From NCBI GenBank assembly GCA_947461705.1, contig CANHMF010000011.1, forward strand, positions 1 through 32,516: 32,516 nucleotides of DNA, written 5' to 3'. The DNA comes from Synechococcaceae cyanobacterium (GTDB lineage Bacteria; Cyanobacteriota; Cyanobacteriia; PCC-6307; Cyanobiaceae). Positions 1-7,599 of the stretch are shown here, piece after piece (position 1 is the first letter of the stretch; each line of letters starts with the position of its first letter). Under the pieces are notes generated by a model, which was not told where the DNA came from, did not search any database, and saw nothing but the letters and a program-made list of their open reading frames with translations. The translations under genes and the position numbers were made by a program.

Positions 1-731
1 ACACTCAGAACCACTGTGGCCAGTGCGTAAATGCCGATGGCCTGGGCCGTGGCGGGGGCCCCTTTCACCACCGGCAGCATCGGAATGCCCACAGAGCGGT
101 AGTCATCTTTGAGCAGCAGGGCCAGGGCCCAGAAATGGGCGGGGGTCCACACCATCACCAGGCCAAACAACCACCAGCTACTCAAACCCAGATGCCCCGT
201 GGCGGCAGCGGCCCCCACCAGGGGAGGAATGGCCCCGGCCACCCCGCCAATCACGATGTTCTGGCTGGTGCGGGGCTTGAGCAGCACGGTGTAGAGCAGC
301 ACATAACTGCACAAACCGAGCAGCGACAGGCCCGCCGCCAGGCAGTTCACCCCTCCCACCAACAGGGTGGAGGCGGTGAGGGCCAGGGCCACGGCAATGG
401 CAAAGGCCGTGGTGACCGACAGGCGACCAGAGGGCAAAGCCCGGCCGCTGGTGCGCAGCATGCGGCCATCGAGCTCCTGCTCCCAGAGGCAATTGAGCAC
501 ACCGGCGGCGGCGGCGGCCAAGGCACCACCACCGAGGGTGCAGGCCAAACGGGCTGGGGGCAAAGGCCAACCCTCGGAGAGGGCCATGCCGCCCAGGGTG
601 GTGGCCAGCAGCAGCGGGATCAGCCGCGGCTTGGCGATCTCCAACCAGGGAGGCAGGCGCAGACGGGCCCGCGAAGGCACCACTTGCTCCCGCGTGAGCA
701 GGGGTGTTGCTGAAACCGGTGCACTAACCAC
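1..731 (-). CDS. ctaB: Protoheme IX farnesyltransferase (heme O synthase), partial
   Basis: UbiA-family integral membrane enzyme that transfers a farnesyl group to protoheme IX to make heme O, the precursor of heme A. About 243 codons are present; the C-terminus lies beyond the left edge. Visible motifs are the first prenyl-diphosphate site, read as NCLWEQELD then [13 protein letters not shown], and the second, [19 protein letters not shown]. Several hydrophobic helices lie between them. The first motif has Glu where many CtaB proteins have Asp (NxxxDxxxD). The start is GTG at 731, preceded by GGAGG about six bases upstream; it overlaps the ctaA stop by 8 bases, so the two are probably cotranscribed and translationally coupled. 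The product feeds ctaA next door and the oxidase opposite. Family assignment is firm. Confidence 0.93.
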   Translation of the reverse strand, partial: MVSAPVSATPLLTREQVVPSRARLRLPPWLEIAKPRLIPLLLATTLGGMALSEGWPLPPARLACTLGGGALAAAAAGVLNCLWEQELDGRMLRTSGRALPSGRLSVTTAFAIAVALALTASTLLVGGVNCLAAGLSLLGLCSYVLLYTVLLKPRTSQNIVIGGVAGAIPPLVGAAAATGHLGLSSWWLFGLVMVWTPAHFWALALLLKDDYRSVGIPMLPVVKGAPATAQAIGIYALATVVLS

Positions 732-1671
732 GGGCCACCTCCAGGGATGTTTGGGGCCCGCAGCTGCGGCCAAGCCAGCTGCGGGCGGTAAGGGCGGAAA
801 GCACGGCCACCAGCAGGGCCGCCGTGAGCTGGTGGGCCACGGTGACCGCTGGCACCGAGAGGCTCAGCCGCAGGCTGGCGACCCCAAGGGCGATCTGAAC
901 CACCACCAGCAGGGCGGCCAGGCTGGCCAGGGGACGTTCAGAGCGCAGCCGCCACCAGGCCAGGACCGCCAGCAGCAGCACGGCCAGGGCCGCCGGCGTG
1001 GCCAGCAGGCGATGGGCGTAGAGCCAGCCACAGCCCGCGCCGGAACTGAAGCAGCGGCCAGCGGCCCACTGGGTGGCCATCAGCCCCCCCATCAGGCATT
1101 GGGCCAGCACAGCCATGGCAACCACAGGGGTCAGCCACGCCCACCAGAGCGGCAACGGCAACCGGGAGGCGCCGTTTAAACCCTGATGGCAACCGCTCAC
1201 CACAGCCACGAGCACCAGGGCCGTGACCAGGTGAGCCGTGACCACCCCGAACGGCAACAACTGGGTGACCGTGAGGGCACCGAGGGCTCCCTGCCCCGCC
1301 ACCAGCAGGAGGGTGACCGCGGCCAGAGCCGGTAGCCAGCGGGGCAGGCGCGAGCGCCAGACCCAGCTGGCCGCGGTGAGCACCAGCACCCCCATGCCCA
1401 CCACAAAGGCATCGAGACGGTGAAACCACTCCAGGAAGACCTGGAGGTTCATCTGGCGCCCCGGCAGCAGGGAGCCGTAACAGAGCGGCCAGTCGGGACA
1501 GGCCAGGCCGGCCTCCATCACCCGGGTGGCGCCACCGATCCCCACTAGGGCCACCAGGGCGATCAGCAGATGGGCCGTGAGGCTGGCGAGCCGACGGCCA
1601 ATGGGATCAGTGGACTCCCCAAGGGGGGGAGAGACCAGGCGCTGGGGTGATTGCAAACTCGGCGTTGCCAT
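724..1671 (-). CDS. ctaA: Heme A synthase (COX15/CtaA family)
   Basis: Membrane monooxygenase-type enzyme that oxidises the C8 methyl of heme O to a formyl group, giving heme A. The 315-residue product matches the family length. Four histidines of the expected kind are visible in helices ([34 protein letters not shown]), with two cysteine pairs in the loops ([11 protein letters not shown] and [11 protein letters not shown]). I chose ATG 1671 ([10 protein letters not shown]) because the longer reading frame upstream has no family-like sequence and runs into the divergent ctaC promoter region; a GAGG lies just before it. It precedes and overlaps ctaB. Together with ctaCDE on the other strand it forms one respiratory gene block. 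Confidence 0.93.
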   Translation of the reverse strand: MATPSLQSPQRLVSPPLGESTDPIGRRLASLTAHLLIALVALVGIGGATRVMEAGLACPDWPLCYGSLLPGRQMNLQVFLEWFHRLDAFVVGMGVLVLTAASWVWRSRLPRWLPALAAVTLLLVAGQGALGALTVTQLLPFGVVTAHLVTALVLVAVVSGCHQGLNGASRLPLPLWWAWLTPVVAMAVLAQCLMGGLMATQWAAGRCFSSGAGCGWLYAHRLLATPAALAVLLLAVLAWWRLRSERPLASLAALLVVVQIALGVASLRLSLSVPAVTVAHQLTAALLVAVLSALTARSWLGRSCGPQTSLEVARG

Positions 1672-1837
1672 GCCTCGTTTAGGCCTGTTGGGGTTCACGC
1701 TAATGACAACAATCAAAAGCGCTTGGCTAGCGCGATGACGCCGGGGAAGAGCGACACCAACAGTGATAGTTGAGTGAGCAATCCCACACGCAAACCGAGG
1801 CCTGACTGGCTGATTGACACAGCAGACAACAGCAACC

Positions 1838-1866
1838 ACGACAGGCGAGGCGAATCTCCATAGGCT
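1838..1866 (+). promoter_or_regulatory. Candidate ctaCDE promoter
   Basis: ACGACA at 1838-1843 and TAGGCT at 1861-1866 are separated by 17 bases, resembling a weak -35 and a TAnnnT-type -10. Transcription would start near 1873, 16 bases before the ctaC ATG at 1889. This is pattern matching only. A TTGACA at 1814-1819 was also seen but has no -10 at the right distance. Confidence 0.3.
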
Positions 1867-1888
1867 GGAGCGGTTATGCCCCGGGAAG

Positions 1889-2728
1889 ATGCCCATTCCC
1901 GCCACAATCCTGACGCTGCTGGCAGGAATGGCCCTTGTCCTGGCTGGCCTTTGGGTCGGTCAGAACGTCAACCTGCTGCCCCTGGATGCCAGCGCCAATG
2001 CACCGGTTTACGACGAACTTTTTAAGGTTCTGTTCAGTATTGGCACGATTCTGTTCGTTGGCATCACGGGTTTGATCCTGTTCAGCCTGGTGCGCTTTCG
2101 CCGGAGAACCGGAGATCGCACAGATGGCCTGGCCATTGAAGGCAATCTGCCGCTGGAAATTTTATGGACAGCGATCCCCGCGATCGTGGTGCTGTTTGTA
2201 GGGATTTACAGCTACGACATCTATGACCGCATGGGCGGCATGACCCCGCTGAACGACCACAGCGCCCACACCATGCAGGCCGACGACGACAGCGGCCACA
2301 CCTGGGCCGGCATCAGCCCTGCCGCCATCGATGCCGAGGCCGGCACCGCAGCCCTGCCCATCGACGTGACGGCGATGCAGTTCGCCTTCATCTTCCACTA
2401 CCCGGACGCCGACATCACCAGCGGGGAACTGCACGTGCCCGTCGGGCAACCGGTGGCGCTGCACATGAAGGCCAACGACGTGATCCACGCGTTCTGGGTG
2501 CCTCAGTTCCGCCTGAAGCAGGACGTGATTCCCGGCCAGCCAACGCTGCTCAGCTTCACCGCTACCAGGCCAGGGCGCTACCCGATCGTGTGCGCCGAAC
2601 TCTGCGGGCCGTACCACGGCGGCATGCGCTCCACGGTGGTCGTTGATGAGCCCGACACCTTCGCCGACTGGGTGGCCAAGAACAGTCCAGCGCCTACACC
2701 TGCCGCTCCCACACCGGTGCAGTCATGA
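1889..2728 (+). CDS. ctaC: Cytochrome c oxidase subunit II
   Basis: Subunit II of a heme-copper oxidase, which carries the CuA centre and accepts electrons from a soluble donor on the lumenal/periplasmic side. The 279-residue product has an N-terminal hydrophobic segment (about 5-24), two transmembrane helices (about 45-70 and 90-110) and a C-terminal cupredoxin domain. CuA ligands are visible as His200 (DVIHAFWVP) and Cys235, Glu237, Cys239, His243, Met246 in CAELCGPYHGGM. Between the helices and the CuA fold lies a His/Asp-rich insert (about 113-140). The segment usually holding W-x-W aromatics reads MQFAFIFHYP. Start ATG 1889 was preferred over an upstream TTG at 1814 because the signal-like helix begins here and GGGA precedes it. 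The stop overlaps ctaD by 4 bases. Confidence 0.95.
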   Translation: MPIPATILTLLAGMALVLAGLWVGQNVNLLPLDASANAPVYDELFKVLFSIGTILFVGITGLILFSLVRFRRRTGDRTDGLAIEGNLPLEILWTAIPAIVVLFVGIYSYDIYDRMGGMTPLNDHSAHTMQADDDSGHTWAGISPAAIDAEAGTAALPIDVTAMQFAFIFHYPDADITSGELHVPVGQPVALHMKANDVIHAFWVPQFRLKQDVIPGQPTLLSFTATRPGRYPIVCAELCGPYHGGMRSTVVVDEPDTFADWVAKNSPAPTPAAPTPVQS

Positions 2729-4410
2729 CCCTTAGCCTCTCCCCCCCCGCCACACCCAGTGCACCGCAGCCGCTGCAACCCCAGGGCTGGCTGCGCTACC
2801 TGAGCTTCAGCACCGACCACAAAGTGATCGGCCTGCAATACCTGGTTTGCGGCTTTCTGTTTTACCTGGTGGGCGGCGCCCTGGCGGGAGCCATCCGCAC
2901 CGAGCTGTTAACGCCGATCAGCGATTTCCTACCACGGGAAACCTACAACGAAATTCTCACCCTGCACGGCACGGTGATGATCTTTCTTTGGATCGTGCCG
3001 GTGGTGAATGGGGCCTTTGGCAACTATCTGATTCCCTTCTATGTGGGCGCGCGGGACATGGCCTTCCCCCGCCTAAATGCCGTGGCCTTCTGGCTGATTC
3101 CTCCGGCGGGACTGCTGTTGATCAGCAGCTATTTCATCGGCAGTGCCGCCCAGTCGGGCTGGACCGCCTACCCACCCCTAAGCCTCACCACCCCCGCCAC
3201 TGGCCAGGTGCTGTGGATCCTGAGTGTCTTGCTGCTGGGTGGCAGCTCCATCTTTGGTGGCATCAACTTCATCGCCACGATCCTCAAGCTACGCAGGCCT
3301 GGATTGAAGCTGATGCAACTCCCGATGTATTGCTGGGCCATGCTGGGCACCAGCATTCTGGTGGTGCTGTCCACGCCTGTGCTGGCGGGCACGCTGGTGC
3401 TGCTCAGCTTCGACATCATTGCCCACACCGGCTTCTTCAATCCAGCCCTTGGCGGCAATGCGGTGGTGTATCAGCACCTGTTCTGGTTCTACTCCCACCC
3501 GGCCGTTTACATCATGGTGCTGCCGGCCTTCGGCCTGGTGAGTGAGATTCTGCCGATCCATGCCCGCAAACCGCTGTTCGGCTACACCACCATGGTGTAT
3601 TCGATCATGGGCATCGTGTTTCTGGGTCTGATCGTGTGGGCTCACCACATGTTCACCAGTGGCACTCCGCCCTGGATGCGCCTGTTCTTCACGATCGCCA
3701 CCGCGTTCATCGCCGTTCCCACAGGCATCAAATTCTTCAACTGGCTGGCCACCCTCTGGGGAGGCAAGCTGGCGCTCAATTCAGCCATGCTGTTTTCCTG
3801 CGCCTTCATTGTGAACTTCGTGTTCGGCGGCATTACCGGCGTTGCCCTCGCCCAGGTGCCGTTCGACATCCACGTGCACGACACCTACTTCGTGGTTGCT
3901 CATTTCCACTACATCGTCTATGGCGGCACGGTGTTTGTGATCTTCGCCTCCGTTTACCACTGGTATCCGAAGTTCACTGGGCGGATGCTGAACGAGCCCC
4001 TCGGTCGGATCCATTTCCTGCTCACCTTCGTGGGCTTCAACCTCTGCTTCGCCCCCCAGCACTGGCTCGGCCTCAACGGCATGCCGCGGCGGGTGGCCGA
4101 GTACGACCCCCAGTTCCAGCTGATCAACCAGCTCAGCAGCGTGGGAGCCCTGCTGATGGCCATCAGCACCCTGCCCTTCCTGATCAACGTGCTCCACAGC
4201 GCGTTCAAGGGCGCCATCGCCGGCGACAACCCCTGGAATGCCCTCACCCCCGAGTGGCTCACCAGTTCCCCACCACCGGTGGAGAACTGGATCGGCGAAG
4301 CCCCACTGGTGACCGAGCCCTACGGCTACGGCCTCAAGCCGGGCGAGCTCGATCTCGCCGCCACCTCCGGCCGCCAGCTGTGGAGCAGCGGCAAACCCGA
4401 TAACCGCTGA
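2725..4410 (+). CDS. ctaD: Cytochrome c oxidase subunit I
   Basis: Catalytic subunit that reduces O2 to water at the heme a3-CuB centre and pumps protons. It has 561 residues and about twelve helices. Visible residues: His81 (heme a), Tyr256-Ser257-His258-Pro259-Ala260-Val261-Tyr262 (CuB ligand His258 and cross-link Tyr262), His307-His308 (CuB), Lys336 in VPTGIKFF (K channel), His393 and His395 in VAHFHYIVYGG (hemes a3 and a). YSHPAVY in place of HPEVY places it with the A2-type oxidases, which lack the D-channel glutamate and use a Tyr-Ser pair. The ATG overlaps the ctaC stop (ATGA). Cyanobacterial oxidases of this type act in thylakoid and/or plasma membranes; location cannot be read from the sequence. 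Confidence 0.97.
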   Translation: MTLSLSPPATPSAPQPLQPQGWLRYLSFSTDHKVIGLQYLVCGFLFYLVGGALAGAIRTELLTPISDFLPRETYNEILTLHGTVMIFLWIVPVVNGAFGNYLIPFYVGARDMAFPRLNAVAFWLIPPAGLLLISSYFIGSAAQSGWTAYPPLSLTTPATGQVLWILSVLLLGGSSIFGGINFIATILKLRRPGLKLMQLPMYCWAMLGTSILVVLSTPVLAGTLVLLSFDIIAHTGFFNPALGGNAVVYQHLFWFYSHPAVYIMVLPAFGLVSEILPIHARKPLFGYTTMVYSIMGIVFLGLIVWAHHMFTSGTPPWMRLFFTIATAFIAVPTGIKFFNWLATLWGGKLALNSAMLFSCAFIVNFVFGGITGVALAQVPFDIHVHDTYFVVAHFHYIVYGGTVFVIFASVYHWYPKFTGRMLNEPLGRIHFLLTFVGFNLCFAPQHWLGLNGMPRRVAEYDPQFQLINQLSSVGALLMAISTLPFLINVLHSAFKGAIAGDNPWNALTPEWLTSSPPPVENWIGEAPLVTEPYGYGLKPGELDLAATSGRQLWSSGKPDNR

Positions 4411-4420
4411 GGTCACGGCC

Positions 4421-5023
4421 ATGACAATCCTGAGCACCAACACCCAAGCCAGCACCGAACATCCGGTGGAAGACCATGGCGCCCACCCCGATTTCCGCCT
4501 GTTCGGCCTGGCCACCTTCCTGGTGGCCGATGGCATGACCTTTGCCGGCTTCTTCGCCGCCTATCTCACGTTTCGGGCCGTGAATCCCCTGCCAGCTGGC
4601 TCCAGCTATGAGCTGGAGCTGCTGCTGCCCACCATCAACACCGTGCTGTTGCTGGTGAGCAGTCTCACGTTCCACAGGGCTGGATCAGCACTCAAGGCGG
4701 GCAACAATCCTCTGTGCCGGCGCTGGCTGGTGCTCACGGCTGGCCTGGGCTTCACCTTCCTGGCCGGCCAGATGATCGAGTACTTCTCGCTGCCCTTCGG
4801 CCTCACCGACAACCTGTTCGCCAGCACCTTCTATGCGATCACCGGCTTCCACGGCCTGCACGTGACCCTGGGGGGGCTGATGATCCTGATCGTTTGGTGG
4901 CAGAGCCGGCCCGGTGGCCGGGTGAGCGAGCACAATCTGTTTCCCCTGGAAGCCACCGAGCTCTACTGGCACTTCGTGGATGGGATCTGGGTGGTGCTTT
5001 ACGGGATTCTCTATCTGCTGTGA
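4421..5023 (+). CDS. ctaE: Cytochrome c oxidase subunit III
   Basis: Core subunit III of the oxidase, thought to stabilise subunit I and proton uptake. The 200-residue product has about five helices, the number usual in short bacterial subunit III proteins. Family sequence is visible in the first helix (FRLFGLATFLVADGMTFAGF), in YAITGFHGLHVTLGG with its paired histidines, and at the C-terminal ELYWHFVDGIWVVLYGILYL. It starts 10 bases after ctaD with a GAGG-like site overlapping the ctaD stop, so ctaC, ctaD and ctaE form one operon. No subunit IV is seen downstream; a 124-base gap follows before the abrB-like gene. Confidence 0.95.
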   Translation: MTILSTNTQASTEHPVEDHGAHPDFRLFGLATFLVADGMTFAGFFAAYLTFRAVNPLPAGSSYELELLLPTINTVLLLVSSLTFHRAGSALKAGNNPLCRRWLVLTAGLGFTFLAGQMIEYFSLPFGLTDNLFASTFYAITGFHGLHVTLGGLMILIVWWQSRPGGRVSEHNLFPLEATELYWHFVDGIWVVLYGILYLL

Positions 5024-5147
5024 GCCTGCCCTGAACTGGGGATCGAGCGGCCAGCGGGCCCGAACCATCACGAGATGGCCATTGTTCCCAGGTTGTGGCC
5101 TTGCCGCTGAACGCAATCGATCGGCACAATTGTTGCGTACCAGGGCC

Positions 5148-5585
5148 GTGTCACCGGTGTTCGTCGAAGAGAAAGTCACCGCCCAAGTGCCGATGCTGCA
5201 GGGCAAGGCGCTACTGGACAAGGCCCGCTCCCTGAGCAACCGTCCGGAGGACCAGATCGCGCGGGCCTGCGGCTATGTAGGTCCAAGCGGCCGGGTGCTT
5301 AAAAAGAGCTTCTACCGGGCTCTTGTGGAGGCCAAGGGGTACAGCTTGCCCTCCGCAAGCTCCAGCGGCGGCAGCGGCAGCAAGGGTCGCCAGGCCGAGT
5401 TCCGCACCCGTGTGCATGGCAATGGCAACCTGCTGATCGGCCACGCCTACACCCGGCGCATGGGCCTGGAGCCCGGCCAAGAATTCAAGATTGAAATTCA
5501 CCACGAAACAGGGGCCATCTGGCTGCTGCCCCTCGAGGGAGATGGCGCGGTGCCCCCCGGCACGGACAGCGCCGAGCACCACTGA
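5148..5585 (+). CDS. cyAbrB-type AbrB family transcriptional regulator
   Basis: Small DNA-binding protein of the cyanobacterial AbrB class, whose members regulate carbon/nitrogen balance and other genes. The N-terminal half has the typical MLQGKALLDKARSLSN then ARACGYV sequence, followed by a Gly/Ser-rich linker. The C-terminal AbrB-like swapped-hairpin domain reads FRTRVHGNGNLLIGHAYTRR to GAIWLLPL. The start is uncertain: GTG 5148 gives 145 residues, GTG 5157 is 3 shorter, and ATG 5193 gives 130, closer to the usual family length but with no clear ribosome site. A short palindrome (ACAATTGT, 5126-5133) just upstream could be an operator. It stands alone and converges on the hdeD-like gene. 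Which of the two usual cyanobacterial paralogues it is cannot be told. Confidence 0.85.
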   Translation: MSPVFVEEKVTAQVPMLQGKALLDKARSLSNRPEDQIARACGYVGPSGRVLKKSFYRALVEAKGYSLPSASSSGGSGSKGRQAEFRTRVHGNGNLLIGHAYTRRMGLEPGQEFKIEIHHETGAIWLLPLEGDGAVPPGTDSAEHH

Positions 5586-5590
5586 ACCGT

Positions 5591-5640
5591 GAGCCTGTGC
5601 AGAAATGGTGCACCGTGGTGCACCATTTCTGCACAGGCTC
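5591..5640. repeat. Near-perfect 50-base palindrome between convergent genes
   Basis: The left arm 5591-5614 (GAGCCTGTGCAGAAATGG then TGCACC) is the exact reverse complement of the right arm 5617-5640; only the two central bases (GT) are unpaired. As RNA it would give a 23-bp stem with a 4-base loop on either strand. It fills almost all of the 57-base gap between the stop of the abrB-like gene and the stop of the hdeD-like gene. A bidirectional terminator is the simplest role, although no T-run follows on either side. A dispersed palindromic repeat element is the alternative. No second copy was noticed in this window. Confidence 0.9.
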
Positions 5641-5642
5641 CC

Positions 5643-6251
5643 TCACACCGGCAGGGATCCCCCAGCGGAATCCGAGCGATCCCGATCGTGAAAGGCGGCG
5701 CTGAACACGAGCAGATCAATGCCGCTGAACAGGAAGCTGATCCCCACGAGGATGCCCAGCACGCTCAGCAAGCCGCCGGCCCGCATGGTCACGATGATCA
5801 GGCCGAGCAGGAGCGTCACGACGCCATTGGCCAAACCCCAGCCCCAGCCAGGCATGTCGGTGTGGGAAAGGGACACGATGATCGCCACCACACCCTCCAC
5901 CAGGAACACAATGCCGATGGCAAAGGCCAGAGCCGCAACCTGGGCTGCAGCAGGCACGATGCCGGCACTGAACTGCTGAATGATCCAGGCGCCGGTGACC
6001 AGAAACAGGGTGGAGACCACCAGGCGCCAGAAGCAATGCCAACGACTCAGCCGCCGAGCACGGTTGAGGTTGTTGACCCAGCCGATGATGCCGCCCACCA
6101 GGAAGGCCAGGGCCACCACCACCGTGACCCAGGCGGAGGCAACCACGGGAAAGATCAGGGCCAGCAGTCCGAGCACGAGCAGCAGGATGCCCTCGGCGAT
6201 GGTGAAGCTGCGAAGGGAGCCCCGATCGAGCTCCGGTTTGTCAGAAACCAT
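5643..6251 (-). CDS. HdeD family (DUF308) membrane protein
   Basis: A 202-residue hydrophobic protein with about six predicted helices in three hairpins, the layout of the HdeD/DUF308 family. In E. coli HdeD is linked to acid resistance; the molecular activity is unknown and the cyanobacterial role is not established. Visible segments include SFTIAEGILLLVLGLLALIF, ALAFLVGGIIGWV, LAFAIGIVFLVEGVVAIIV and ILVGISFLFSGIDLLVF, with the repeated helix-Gly-helix pattern. ATG 6251 begins a charged N-terminus (MVSDKPELDRG). It lies 60 bases downstream of riboflavin synthase on the same strand and may share its transcript. Its stop abuts the 50-base palindrome. Confidence 0.85.
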   Translation of the reverse strand: MVSDKPELDRGSLRSFTIAEGILLLVLGLLALIFPVVASAWVTVVVALAFLVGGIIGWVNNLNRARRLSRWHCFWRLVVSTLFLVTGAWIIQQFSAGIVPAAAQVAALAFAIGIVFLVEGVVAIIVSLSHTDMPGWGWGLANGVVTLLLGLIIVTMRAGGLLSVLGILVGISFLFSGIDLLVFSAAFHDRDRSDSAGGSLPV

Positions 6252-6311
6252 GGAAGGTGTTCAGCCGAACGAACACGTACCCACGGACGGTAGGCATGAC
6301 GCCAGGGCTCG

Positions 6312-6977
6312 TCAGCCCCAGCCATGCTCCGCCAACCAGGCGCCCGTGATCTCCGGCGATGGGGCATTAGGCCGGCCCGTGGCTCCCGCGAGGAGCCGTT
6401 CGGTGTATTTGGCCAGCAGATCGGCCTCGAGGTTCACCGCATCCCCCACCCGCAACCGCTGCAGCGTGGTGCTGGCCCAGGTGTGAGGAATCACGGCGAT
6501 CCAGAACTCCGCGCCATCGGGGCTGCAGCCCGCAACGGTGAGGCTGATGCCATCCACCGCCACCGAGGCTTTCTCGCAGATGTAGCGGCCGTAGAGGGCC
6601 TCATCCCAGCGGAGGGCCAGGCGCCAGGAGGCGGGCTGTTGCTCGATGGCCACCACCGTGCCCAGGCCATCCACATGACCACTCACCAGATGGCCGCCAA
6701 GACGATCCGCCAAGCGCAGGGCCGGCTCGAGGTTGACCCACTCCCGCCGCTCGGCCTTGGCCGCAAGGGTGCTGCGTCCCAGGGTCTCCTCACTCACATC
6801 GGCATCGAAGCCAGTGGCGGAGCTCCGGGTCACGGTGAGGCAGACGCCATCCACCGCAACGCTGTCGCCCAGGGCCAGGCCGGCGGGATCGAGGCCTGCT
6901 CCCGCGGGGATCAACACCTCCAGCCCTCCGGCGCGGCGCTGCACTTGCCCCACGGCCTGCACCAGACCGGTAAACAT
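6312..6977 (-). CDS. ribE: Riboflavin synthase, alpha subunit
   Basis: Dismutates two molecules of 6,7-dimethyl-8-ribityllumazine to riboflavin and a pyrimidinedione, the last step of riboflavin synthesis. The 221-residue product has two tandem lumazine-binding domains. The first opens with MFTGLVQAVG, continues with GDSVAVDGVCLTV and ends before GGHLVSGHVDGLG. The second repeats SVAVDGISLTVAG and ends near residue 200. ATG 6977 was chosen because MFTG is the conserved family start; an in-frame GTG three codons earlier is less likely, and AGG lies 8 bases before the ATG. It diverges from the nuclease gene across a 55-base gap and is probably followed by the HdeD-like gene on its transcript. 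Confidence 0.95.
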   Translation of the reverse strand: MFTGLVQAVGQVQRRAGGLEVLIPAGAGLDPAGLALGDSVAVDGVCLTVTRSSATGFDADVSEETLGRSTLAAKAERREWVNLEPALRLADRLGGHLVSGHVDGLGTVVAIEQQPASWRLALRWDEALYGRYICEKASVAVDGISLTVAGCSPDGAEFWIAVIPHTWASTTLQRLRVGDAVNLEADLLAKYTERLLAGATGRPNAPSPEITGAWLAEHGWG

Positions 6978-7000
6978 GCGGCGCACCTGTCAACGATGGC

Positions 7001-7006
7001 CATAAT
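7001..7006 (+). promoter_or_regulatory. Candidate -10 element for the bfn-AKR pair
   Basis: CATAAT lies in the 55-base divergent gap between ribE and the bifunctional-nuclease gene, 27 bases before its GTG start. It differs from TATAAT at one base. No convincing -35 is seen upstream, so this is a weak call. Confidence 0.28.
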
Positions 7007-7032
7007 CGGGCAAAGGGCCCCGAGGGCAAGCT

Positions 7033-7599
7033 GTGGTTGAAATGCGCGTTGCCGGCATCGCGCTCGATGCGGCCAGTCGCAGCCCGATCGTGCTCCTCCG
7101 CGACCCCTCCGGCCGCCGCCAGGTGCCGATCTGGATCGACCAGGCCCAGGCCCAGAACATCATGGCGGGGCTCAAACAGGAGCACTCACCACGACCGCTC
7201 AGCCACGATCTGATGGCCAGCCTGATGGCGGTCGGAGGCCTCACCCTGGAGCGGGTGATCATCCACACCATCGAATCGGCCACCTTCCGGGCGGTGCTGA
7301 AGCTCAGGGACGCAGACGGCGAGACCAGCGAACTGGATGCACGCCCCAGCGATGCCATCGCACTCGCCCTGCGCACCGGCAGCAGCATCTGGATGCTGGA
7401 GGAAGTGGTGGCCGACGCCTCCATCCCCGTGGATGCCGAGGCCGATGCCGAGGATGCCGCCGATTTCCGCCGCTTCCTCGACGGCATCAGTCCCGCTGAA
7501 CTGGTGCGCAACGTGAACAAGGCCCGCAGCGAGGCCGAACAGGCCGATCGCGACAGTGACGACGACCAAGAGCCCAGCGGGGAGGACAACCCTGGCTGA
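7033..7599 (+). CDS. Bifunctional nuclease family protein (DUF151/BFN)
   Basis: A 188-residue protein whose N-terminal two thirds match the BFN domain (VEMRVAGIALDAASRSPIVL, VPIWIDQAQAQNIMAGL, RPLSHDLMASLM, ARPSDAIALALRTGSSIWML). Members in plants have been reported to cut RNA and DNA, but for bacterial members the role is largely unknown. The C-terminal third is acidic and low in complexity (AEADAEDAADF and DSDDDQEPSGED) and probably disordered. Start GTG 7033 has GAGGG six bases upstream. Its 3' end overlaps the aldo/keto reductase frame by 44 bases, so the two are likely coupled. Confidence 0.85.
   Translation: MVEMRVAGIALDAASRSPIVLLRDPSGRRQVPIWIDQAQAQNIMAGLKQEHSPRPLSHDLMASLMAVGGLTLERVIIHTIESATFRAVLKLRDADGETSELDARPSDAIALALRTGSSIWMLEEVVADASIPVDAEADAEDAADFRRFLDGISPAELVRNVNKARSEAEQADRDSDDDQEPSGEDNPG

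Noticed and set aside
1719-1733. Small hairpin GCGCT...AGCGC in the ctaA-ctaC gap
   Set aside because: A 5-bp stem with a 5-base loop is expected by chance in DNA this GC-rich and has no T-run.
1814-1888. TTG start 25 codons upstream for ctaC
   Set aside because: The extension is unlike subunit II leaders, and a plausible promoter lies inside it; the hydrophobic leader begins at ATG 1889.
5024-5147. Gap between ctaE and the abrB-like gene considered as a tRNA or small RNA site
   Set aside because: No cloverleaf, T-loop or strong terminator could be made out; only short palindromes near 5120 were noted.
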